From Channallabes apus (lineage: Eukaryota; Chordata; Actinopteri; Siluriformes; Clariidae), in the NCBI GenBank assembly GCA_030522415.1, contig CM060126.1:8990852-9054851 (forward strand): a stretch of DNA of 64,000 nucleotides, given 5' to 3'. Numbering within the stretch: position 1 is the first letter of the stretch; each line of letters opens with the position of its first letter. Position numbers and translations under genes: made by a program. The notes under the pieces were generated by a model. That model was not told the origin of the DNA and searched no databases. It saw nothing but the letters and a program-made list of their open reading frames with translations. This document shows, in pieces, positions 1 to 11,900 of this stretch.

Positions 1-90
1 AGGGCTTACCCTGGTTCACTGTGTGGCCTCAGTGTTGTGGATCAGAGTGTGTTCATTTTGGAGCCAGATAATCGCCTAAACTTAGAAAAG
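1..90 (+). CDS. a2m: a2m exon A (partial, cut by window start)
   Basis: Reads in frame from base 1 as [18 protein letters not shown] and onward, the conserved macroglobulin stretch before the bait domain. It ends at a codon boundary followed by GTAAGG. Its true 5' end may lie outside the window. Confidence 0.93.
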
Positions 91-2864
91 GTAAGGTTAT
101 GATTTACACAATCAAGCTTTTACAAGTTTACTTTGGTTTTACCCTCCAAGAATGCTGAAAAATACTAGCGAGAACAGAAATTGCCTTGCTACTGATCGTT
201 TTGTTACTGTGAGTACAAATTAAAACCCAAGAACTGCTGTCAATTGCAGTCAAATCAAATTCAAATTTTGTCACATGTCATACACAGTATGTTATGCAGT
301 GAAGTGCTTATATATTTCAGTCAAAAGCCTGACTTTAAGCCAATAATCATAAGAGGATTAAAAACATGCAAGAAGGTTTGACAAGACAAGATGTGTGTTT
401 TTACAGTACATTAGAACAACAATACGGATATACGGCCTTCTGTAATACATTGGCACCTTTCAAATTTTTTAACGGCGCCTAAGAGTCTCATCACCATACT
501 GTGCTTGAAGTCTCCTGTAAATGTTACAGTATTACTTTTTCATTCACAAGAAATTTTATTCTAAGTACTGGTTTGGCTCGAACCCCCCACTTATTAGAAG
601 TACAACACTAAAGAAAATGCCAAAACCAGCAGCATGTTAGTAATACAAATTTTAGAGAGATGAAAGAAATTATGAATTAAGCAGTTTTGATCATTACCAT
701 ATAGAACACACAAAATTTTAGATTACGCAGTAAAATATTGAAACCATATAGCGATAATAACTGTTTATCATAATAACTGTTTTATTGCCATTCATTATTC
801 AAGAACTTAAATCATGTTCTTTTAAAAGTGTCATTTTGTGTATACATGCAAAAGCCAGAAACTTTTGTTGAGCCTTAATATATGATCCCATAATGCTCAA
901 AAGTTAAATAGTTAAAAAATTTAAGTTCTGTCTCCCACAGATATTTAATCTTTTGCCAGTGACAGATGTATCAGATTATCCCTATGGGGTTGAAGATTCT
1001 CAAGAGTGCTTGCATATTAGACCTGGACGATACACACGGATTGAGCATGCTTATAAAACATTAAAGGTAAATGATTGCCTATACATAACTGGGTAATGTG
1101 TGGACAGTGGTCTTTATTTTATGGTTTTAATACTGAGTAATCTCCCTAAAAATGAATCCTTCACTTGTGAGCAGTGTTGGGTATAACGCATAAAGCGCTA
1201 GAGTATTTGGATTACTTTTTTGATGTAACAAGTAATCTCAGTTACATCATTTAAGTACAGTAGAACCTCGGATTACGAGCATAATTCGTTCCAGAAGTGG
1301 GCTCGTATTCCAAAACACTCGTAAACCAAATTTAATTTTCCCATATGAAATAATGGAAACTTTAATTATTCGTTCTACAGCCCAAAAAAATTAATACATA
1401 AAAATAATTAATACAAAATATAAAGTAAAAATAAAACAAATTAACCTGCACTTTACCTTTCAAAAAAGTAAAAAATAAATCCCGACAGATAAATGTTTCC
1501 GTTTGTGCGTGCAGGCAGTATGTGTTTGTGTGTGCGTGCGTGCAGTATGTGTGTGTGTGTGTGTGTGTGAGGCTTTTTGTGTGTGTGTTTTCAGACGAAA
1601 GGAGAAAGTTTTACTGTGTAAGATGTGGAGGGGGAGACAGGAGGGGCTGAAAGCAAGAGTAAGTGGAGACTCTTGCTTTCAGCCCCTCCTGTCTCCCCCT
1701 CCACATCTTACACAGTAAAACTTTCTCCTTTCGTCTGAAAACACACACACACACATCAATGGAAAGACGGAAATTCTTGCTCGTGTAATGATGAGATGGA
1801 CAAACTGGTCGATGCCCCTCTTCTTTTATTTTCTGCATTATCGGGCTATAGTACAAACTTTCGGGTGGATCCTCCACTTAAATCCAACTGAAACAATTAC
1901 TGAAGAAGAAAACTCAGGCTCTATATCCAGCTTACATCTCGCATTCGCATTCACTCACACCGGACTGCATTACCCACAATGCATCTCCAGCACAGGACAC
2001 ACTTCCGTAAACAGCGGTCATAAATCAACGTCTCTCTCCCGCTACACTGTTTAATCTGAAATTATCAATAAACATCGCTAATGACACTCATGTGACCGCA
2101 AACTAACAAAATCACTGCTGTAAAGTAAAACAAACAAACAAATGAACCGCATCCTTACCTCTGAAGAGATTTGTGAAAGAGCCGAGTTTCTTCGGAGAGT
2201 AGAGTGTGTGGCTCTCGCACGTGTGTGTGTGTGTGTGGGTGTTTGTTTCTGAAGTGGGATTCTCACACACAGGCACAGGCTGGCACAGTGTCAATTTACG
2301 CTCGCGCACAGACACACACACACACACCGCGATGAGGAAGAAAAATTATTTTTAACCTCTGTATTGATAATTTCTTTTGCTTTACTCGCGCGCACACACG
2401 TGTGTTATAAGAAACAATACACGCGCTGTACACACACAAAATAAAAATATTTTTACACACACACGGGGTCACAGTGTTATAGTAAACAGTACACGCATGC
2501 ATGTTGATTATACCAGTAAGAGACGAGCACTAAGACCCAGCAGGAGGGACGATTACCCACAATTCTACAGTGCAAGAGAGAGAAAAACTGTTGGCTCAGT
2601 TGTGATGACGTGACGCTCGGCGTCAAACAAGAAGCGCATGAGTGATACATGATACTCAGTGCTCGTAAAACAAGACAATGCTCGTTTTTAAAGTCAAAAT
2701 TTATTAAAAATCTTTGCTCGTCTTGCGGAACACTCGTAAACCGCGTTACTCATAATCCAAGATTCCACTGTACTCAATTATTTAGTTATATTTTTAAAAA
2801 TGTAATCCGTTATTCAGACAATTTACAGTATGTAATCCGTGAACCAGACAGCAGTCATTCTGTT

Positions 2865-2934
<70 letters not shown>

Positions 2935-5900
2935 TCATCCTCCAAGCCCCGCCCCCGATAACCCGACCCCTTCTGTAATTCCTGCTGTTATACCGCTATC
3001 TCACCTACAGTATGCGGTTTGACTCGCGGTGAGAAGTTTGCACAAAGTTAGGCACAAAGTTTGCTGAGTGATGATGGTAGAATAATTATAAAGGTCCTGA
3101 CTAAAACAACAAACAACATTAATTTTCTTCAATGGAAAAGTACTGTAACTAGTTACTTTTATCAGAAAGTAATGCTGTAATGTGACTGATTACTTTTTAA
3201 TGACAGTAATTTTGTAACGTAATTAGTTACTTGAAAAAATAACGTCCCTCAACACTGCTTGTGAAACAGGACTAATTCAGTTCTGTTTTAACAATTAAGT
3301 TCAATATAAATGTAAATGGAAAAGGATAGTTTTATTCAGGAAAATGGGGAAAGGAATGAGTTTTAGGAAGGGAGGAAGTTAGGAAGGGGCCCTTAAAATT
3401 GAAAGCAGCTGCCTTTTCCTCTCCGGCGGCTGGATCATGAAGGCTGGCTCTTGGCGAAAGTGAAAGTGCCGTGGCAGCACATGCAGTCCTTTAGCTGCAC
3501 GCCTCACTTGTAAAGAGCGGAGCAAGCCCAATGGTCCTTTAATGATATCTCTCGCCAGCTGTGCCAGATTTAATGGTCCTGCCCCTTTACATACCTGCTG
3601 AAGGGGAGGCCACATGCCAAGTGAGCCCTTTGGAGTAAGCGAGGGGGGAAAGAAAGATTTAGGTGCACACCTGTCACTGATGCCTCTCTTCAGGAATATT
3701 CTGAAGTGACAGATATAAATAATTGGTAAGAGGTGGCACGAAGGATATTTAAGTTAACACATTCTTTAAGTTAATTCACACAGTTTTCCTACACTATAAT
3801 ACCAAATACATTTGATAAGGATAATTAATTATTTCATTTTAAATACATGCTATTTATACATATTATATTATTTAATGCATTATTAAATATTGCATTTATA
3901 ATAATGTAACAATATTATTTATAATAATGACTTATTGTCATCTAACAGGGAGTGGGGCTGAAGATGGCAACAAATTTGGCTATTAGAGCTCCTCATTGTT
4001 TGGTGTACAAAGGCGAGAAATATCTTCGCTTATATGGTACATCCAAACCCATTCTTGTTCATCTTTTACACATTATGGTTTATTAAATACTCTATTAATT
4101 AAGTACATTACATTTTACTTTATACATTATAATATAACAGTATCTGTAGTTCGATGCCTTTGGAGTACTGCTCTTATCAGTATATCTGTAACTGCTATAC
4201 AGTACTTTGCTGTTTTTACAAATAAAATCTCCTCTGTTATATATTTTTAATTTATGATTTTAGGTCAGGATAAATATTGAATGAATGTACATGCCCTTGT
4301 CTAATCAATATCCATATTCTGTTTAAAACTGACAGAGAAAAGCAGTTTTAAGAGTATGTATAGGATTAGGAGATATAGGAGTCTTATTCTTTATGAGACT
4401 CTTTATTCTTTGTGAGAGTAATTAAAATTAAGTGTACAAAACAGGAATAGATTATGGTAGGAATAGTGTTGATTGTGTAAATTAGAATTTCACTACTTTA
4501 GAGTTTTGGTAACTGGATAAAATAATATTCATCTATTCATGTTGATTGTGATTGTAAGGGGAGCATGGGTCACCTGGTCAGTTTGATTATCAAAATGGGG
4601 CATCTAGAAGTGACATTGAGACAGCTCGCAAATTCTTCCCAGAAACATGGCTATGGCAGCTGACTAAAGTGGGGTTAGTAAATTAATATATTACTTTTAC
4701 TTACTTTTCCTTCATTTTAATTATAAAGTGAACAATATCACCTCCCAGTGTAAAAACAGCCCACAAACATAAGGCACATTTGTAGTTTTTGATGTAATAA
4801 TCCCACAAATATAACAAATAGTTGTAACATTTAAAGGGATTTGTTGCATTTTTAGGAAGATGAAAATCTTGAGCTTTCAAATTGCAATATCTTCCCACAA
4901 ACTTAATATTTTAATTTGTATTATGTTTGTGGGATATTTTCATTAATATTTAGAGATTTCCATTGCATTTGTGGTTTCTTACGTTTATGGGCAGTTTTAT
5001 GTTGACAGGTGTTGCTGACAGAATAATTTACAGTATGTTCTTCTTTGATAAGTGGGTGAGTATCTTCATTCTCCCAGGGACTCAGGATCAGTACAGCTTC
5101 CTGTCACTGTTCCGGACACCATCACCACTTGGGAGACAGAGGCTTTCTGTGCATCCTCTAAGGGTCTGGGACTGGCTCCTCCTGTTCAGCTCACTGTATT
5201 TCAGCCCTTCTTCCTGGAGCTCTCGTTACCCTACTCCATTATCAGGGGAGAAGTTTTTGAGTTGAAGGCCACAGTCTTCAATTATCTTTCCAAATGCATT
5301 ATGGTACTGTAAGGACAAGATTTTATGCCTTATGTTAACTAAATTATACAACAAATTAATTACCCGTGTCCCATCGACAGGTTAAAGTGACTCCAGCCCC
5401 TTCCTTGGAGTACAAACTGGAACCTTCTTCTGATGGCGAGTATTCCTCCTGCCTGTGTGCAAATGGCAGAAAGACCGTCAAATGGACGCTAATTCCCTCT
5501 GTACTTGGTTAGTCCTGCAACACTATCAAACTAGCTCGACAAACTCCGTCTACTATCTCTACTTCTGTCAGTAAAACTAACTTCAAGTTAGTCTAACTCC
5601 AATGTTAACAAAGATGTATTGGTAAATTTGGTTGAATGTAAGCCAACTTTTTCCCATTATATGTTGATATTCATAAATTAATACTATTTAAATGACAACT
5701 ACAGTTTAAATGATAGTGATGAAAAACAGCGGTAATTACTTTTTAAATTAGTGTTTCTGATCACTGCCAAAGGAATTCTGACTTTTACACATGCAATATA
5801 GAATTTTTAACAAATTTCATCAGTACTACATTAGAAAATTAAGAAGCCCAGATGCTTTAATCAGTTCAACAGAATGATAAATGAAAAAAACATTTTAATA

Positions 5901-8900
5901 TGGAAATTAAAAAAAATATTTAAAAGAATAAATAAAATATTTTTTTGTTTCTATACCATTCACATTTTTAGGTCCAGGGGTAGAAGGTTGATTTAGAGAT
6001 ACCAGTCTCAAAAATCCCCAATTAACAGCATATCGGATTAATCGGATTAGAGCCCTTATGAAGCTTTTACAGATCATGAGTGCCAGATACATCTCAACAT
6101 TAACTGTTCAAAGGGGATTATTGCATATTTTGGATGCCTTTAGCATTGCTTTACAATGTAGAAATAAATCAAAACCAGAAACAACGGACTTCCGGTTAGC
6201 AGCCACATGGAGTAGACGTGTTAGTTAGGTGCTCCGACAATTTAAAATTTCTTCACTCCCTTATCCATTCCTAAATGTTAAATTAAATCTTTAGTCTACA
6301 TTAACTTGGTACTCTACCCCACGGTTACATATTTTTTTTTTACTTATAATGGCTACCAGGAGTGTTAAAGCCGTGAAAAAAGACGACACTGTGACCCCTC
6401 TAACAGTCGAGGCTATCTCAACACTCAGTTTAAATCTTCATTTAATTTACTAGAAAGTAAACTGGACCAAATTCAGGCCCAAGTAGAGGACCATGGACAG
6501 TGCTTACCATCACTAGAACTCGCTACAGATGACCTGAGCCAGCGTGTGACAGAGTTGGAGAACATCTGCTCCGGACTTAGGGAAAAGAACTCAAAGTTAA
6601 CGGCCAAAGTCGTGGACTTAGAAGGCCGGAGCAGGCGACAAAACCTGCGTGTCCTGGGTCTTCCAGAAGGTACTGAAGGTGGACTCCCTACAGAGTTCTA
6701 TTCAAAATTTCTTTGCGAGGTGTTTGGGAGTAAAACGCTGCCATCCCCGCCTGAGATTGACAGAGCTCACCGCATACCTGCATCTAAACCCGCTTCAGGA
6801 CAGAGACCTCGGCCCGTCATTCTCCATGTACCCTCCGTGTACAAGGTGAAAGACCTTCTGATTCAGGAGGCTCGGCGGAGAGGGAAGCTGGAATACCGCG
6901 GTCAGCAGGTTCGCATAGTGGAAGACTACGCTCCTGAAGTTTTAAGCCAGCGAGCCGAGTACAGAGAAGTAATGACCGAGTTATACAACCATGGCCTCCG
7001 GCCTTCTCTCCCGTATCCAGCGCGGCTCCGGATCACTCTCTCTAACGGACAGAAGAAGTGGCTCCGCTCGGTAGAAGAGGCGCAGAAATACATAGACAGT
7101 CTGCCGAAAACTGCGTGGTGCACTATATTATTATTGTTTAATATGCAACAACAGGTCTCAGGAAAGTACCATTTTTAACTAAAAATATAGCCATGTTTAC
7201 TGTGTTAAACTTGTGAAGGGGTTATTATTATTTTTCTATTATTATTTTCTCTATTTCTAATCTCATGTTTAGAGTTACAATGTGACGTGGGGGGAGGGGT
7301 GGTGGTGTGTTTTTCTCTCATTAAGAGATTTCAGTATTGGAGTGTTGAAATGTTTTATTTATATATTTAATTCCTAGTTTATGTAAATTGCGTCGGAGCA
7401 GAGGATGGGGTGGTTAGCGGCAGGAAGATTTGTTGGGTGAAAAATGGATATACTATATCCATATGAAAACTATATGAATAGTTCTTTAAACTTTGTGAGC
7501 TGGAATGTTAAGGGTTTAAACCATCCGGTCAAGAGAAGGAAGGTGCTCTCACACCTTAAACAACTTAACGCTGCAATCGCATTTTTGCAAGAAACTCACA
7601 TTCGCAGTTCTGATAATTCTCACCTTATGTCACATTGGGGAGGGCAGCACTACCACTCAACCTTTCAGGCCAAAGCTAGGGGTGTCTCAATTCTCATTAA
7701 TCCAAACATCTCTTTTGAGCATCATAATGTTATTACGGATATACATGGTCGTTATAGCATTGTTTCAGGGAAATTATTTAATACTAATGTAGTGTTGGCT
7801 AATTTATATGCCCCTAATTATGATGATGTCTCCTTCTTTGAAAATTTTTTTTCTCTTCTACCAGATCTGAGCTCATACTCTCTCATATTAGTGGGAGACT
7901 TTAACTGTTGTCTAGATCCATCACTTGACAGGTCATCTCCCAATCCTATACCTCTGAGTAAATCCGCCACACTACTTCAGTCCTATCTTTGCAGCTTTGG
8001 TATCTCTGACATATGGCGCTTCCTTAATCCAAAAAAGAGAGAATACTCCTTTTTCTCGCATGTCCATCATATAATCAGATAATCAACTGATCCCAATGGT
8101 TAATACCTTATCAGAGCATTGTGATATCGGATCATGCTCCAGTTGTTATGTCTAGACTGTAAAAATTTTTTCGTAATTCTAACAGTAAACTACCGTATAA
8201 ATGCTGCAGAATAAAACCGTATTTCACAAAACTTGGGATAACCGTAGAATTTACAGTGAAAAACTGTAATTAGTTTTACAGAGTATGACCTTAAATTTAA
8301 CAGTTAAAAACATACGAAAAAGTATGATATACTGTATTTATAAAAAGGAAGCTCTCAGAGAAGGTACTTGTTACTAATATAATGAAGCATCAGTTTATAT
8401 TTTACTAAACCTTTGTTGATAAGTTTATTGATGAGTTTAAAAATCAGAAAAATATCTGCTCTGTAAAAAATAAACTTTAAAATTTTATGGTAAAAAAATG
8501 TACCATAAAAAATACGGTAGCAACGTTATTGGTTGTACGGGACTGCACTCATTATATTGTATATTTTACGGATTTGAATATTTTTTTTTCTACGGTTTAT
8601 AAATAAACCGTAAATTTTACGGTAAAAAACTGGCAGCCGTGGTTGCCAGAAATTTACCGTAAAAAATACGGTAGCAACACTATTGTTTGTATGGGATTGC
8701 ACTCATTATACTGTATATTTTACGGATGTTAATAGTTTTTTCTACGGTTTATAGCCGTCTAATTTACATTAACCAAGGACTTCAAATTTGTGAATGGTAT
8801 TCCGCCCTTTGATCAATGTGGCAAGGACAGTCGCTAGCACGCACCACCGCCGTACTTAATGTCTGCCCAAAAAAAATGTCCACCCTGACATACATTTGAT

Positions 8901-11900
8901 TTTGAGACTTTAAATATTGTTTTGCTGTCTTTACTAAAAAATACATGGGACCATGCTGATGTCCGAGTCTTGAATAAATTTTGATGGGTTTTGATGATTT
9001 GATTTAGGTTTGCATTCATCAATTAGTATAAAAGTACTCTTAATAGTTTCTTAACAGTAAAATCCGAATGCTTAGCAATGTAACTTCTATCTCTTTTAGC
9101 TCCCAGCTAGTGTGATAAAATGATGCTTTCACAGAATTGCTGAATGAATTCACTGTGGTTATTCATAATAAAACAAATAGTCCAACAACGACAACAATTG
9201 TGTACCAAGCATGGTAGTGTAGTGGTTAGCACTGTCGCCTTCCACCACGAGGGTCCGGGTTCGATTCCCGGCCAGGCTCAATTCCCGTCTCTGTGTTCTC
9301 CGTGTGCTTGGTGGGTTTCCTCAAGGTACTAGTCACCCCCCCCCCCCCCTATATACAGGATAAAGTTGTGTGTGTGAGTACTAAGATGGAAATAAACCAA
9401 TATTATTACATAAATCTTTAAATTAGACAGTTCTGAGCTGTAAAAAACATGGTTATGATCCGTATTTGTTACAATGTAAACCCTGGAATTTTATGGGAAT
9501 AAATAGTTTTTCTAACAACATAAACATGTTCATTAGACAGTTATAAAGTTAAAATCTGTAAAAAAAAAATTACGGTAAACTTCTGGCATCCATAGCTGCA
9601 TTTTTTTACTGTGAAATTTACGGTTTATTTTTTTTTCACAGTGCAATAACGGTGCTACCGTATTTTTTACGGTAGAATTCTGGCAACCACAGCTGCGATT
9701 TTTTTACCGTAAAATGTACTATTTATTTTTTACAGTGTATAAAGCTCCCCGATCTCCCTCAAATTACTAAACATTGACGCTTTAATTCCTCATATCTGAT
9801 GGAGAATGATTTAAAAAAATTTATGGAAGACCAGATAGTTTTTTTCTTAAACACGAATGAAACACCTGAAGTGTCCCATTTAATTGTTTGGGATGCTCTG
9901 AAAGCCTACCTCAGGGGACAGATAATTTCATACACTGCAAATATGAAAAGGAAGGCATATAAAGAACGAAAAGATTTGACCAATCAAATTAAAGAAATTG
10001 ATCAGCAGTATGCTCTATTTAAAAACCCAGATCTGTATAAAAAACGCGTAGAATTGCAAGCTAAGTTAGAACTCATCTCAACACATGTAATTGAACGTCA
10101 ATTATTAAGGAGTAGGAGCCAATTTTACATTCATGGTGACAAATCTGGGAAACTTCTAGCTAATCAGTTAAGAGGATTTAGAGCACAGCAACACATCACA
10201 AAAATCCGGATGGAGGATGGTACCATCACTACCGACCATTCTAAAATTAATGATGAATTCAGGAATTTTTATTCTCGATTATATACTTCTGAGTTCCCAA
10301 AGGACCGTAATTCAGTTGAGAATTTCTTGACTCAACTAGATATCCCAACACTGTCCCCTGATCCTTGATTAAGATTAGATGAGCCCATATCACAAGAGGA
10401 AATCAGTTCAGCTATCTCATCATTGCAATGGTAAGTCAACGGGGCCTGACGGGTTCCCTGCAGAGTTTTTTAAATCATTCTCCTCATACCTTGCACCACA
10501 ACTAGCTTTGGTTTTATCTGAATCTTTTAAGCAAGGTAAGATGCCTGCGTCATTTAATGAGGCTCGCATCACCCTCATAGCAAAGAAGGAAAAGGATCCA
10601 ACAGAGTGCTCTTCATATAGACCAATCTCTCTTCTTAATGTGGATGTTAAAATCCTTGCTAAAGTCTTGGCTCGTAGATTAGAGAATGTTATACCCTCTA
10701 TTATATCTGAGGATCAGACCGGTTTTGTCAAAAATCGCTTTTCTTATTTTAACATTCGACGCCTTATACAGTAGATGTCCTGTACACACCATCAGAGGAG
10801 ACCCCTGGGTGTGTCCTTTCTTTGGATGCTGAAAAGGTTTTTGATCGTGTGGAATGGGAGTATTTATTTAGGGCTTTAGAAAAATTACATTTTGGTCCAA
10901 GTTTTATCACTTGGGTTAAATTATTATATTCAAGTCCTGTTGCTTCAGTTCTGACAAATGCTCAGCAGTCTCAACCATTCAGCCTTCAGCGGGGAACTTG
11001 TCAGGGGTGTCCTCTTAGCCCATTACTCTTTAACCTTGCCGTTGAGCCACTAGCAATCGCATTCTGTAGTTGTAGGGATATATCTGGGATTTGGAGTCAG
11101 GGAGAAGAACATAAAGTTTCCCTTTATGCAGATGATCTTCTACTTTTTATATCAAATCCAATCTCCTCCCTTCCACCTGTGCTGTCATTGCTTAGTGAAT
11201 TTAGCTACTTTTCAGGATATAAATTGAATTTGCACAAAAGTGAACTTTTTCTGCTTAATAATACAGCAGCAACAACTGGTATGCACAATTTTCCATTCAA
11301 CATAGTGAAAAATCTTAGTGAATCTTGGTATTACAATTACAAAGAAACATAAACACCTTTTTAAAGAAAATTTTATTAGGTTGTTGAACCAAACAAAAAA
11401 GGACTTGGGACGATGGTCACCACTGTCCATGTCCCTGGTGGGCCGCTTTAATGGCATTAAAATAAGTATTCTTCCTAATTTTTTATATCTTTTTCAGTCT
11501 GTACCTGTTTTTATTCCCAAATCTTACTTGGTTGTTTAGATTCAATTATATCTTCTTATCTTTGGAAAGGTAAACATCCTCGATTGAATAAGTCCCTACT
11601 TCAAAGATCTAAAAGAGATGTTGGCATGGCTCTACCTAATTTTCGTTTTTACTACTGGGCAGCAAACATTCGATCTGTCATCTTTTGGACATATTTTCAT
11701 AACCAACCTAATCGGCCTGCCTGGGTGGAAATGGAGATGAACTCTGTCAAAAACCTCTCTGTCTCTGCACTCCTTGGATCTGCACTCCCCATCCCCTCAA
11801 TTAAATTAATCAATAACTCAGTTGTTAGACATACCATGAGAGTATGGGCTCAGTTCAGAAAGCACAGCGGTCTTCTGGGCTTTTCTCTGTCCAGTCCTAT

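Larger units (their letters stand above)
1172..3257. mobile_element. hAT-type non-autonomous DNA transposon (host of nested insertion)
   Basis: Termini are inverted: CAGTGTTGGG at the left and, reverse-complemented, CAGTGTTGAG at the right. An 8-bp target duplication flanks it with one mismatch (CTTGTGAG left, CTTGTGAA right), the hAT signature. The sub-terminal regions are rich in GTAACT/AGTTAC runs typical of teleost hAT MITEs. No transposase frame is visible. Roughly three quarters of its present length is a later pogo-like insertion plus a TG microsatellite. Confidence 0.85.

Noticed and set aside
1503..2978. Small frames rich in Cys-Val and Thr-His
   Set aside because: They are translations of TG/CA microsatellites.
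9213..9285. tRNA gene-like A and B boxes
   Set aside because: The boxes belong to a SINE head: the body that follows is shared with several other SINE copies in the window, and the region does not fold into a clean acceptor stem.
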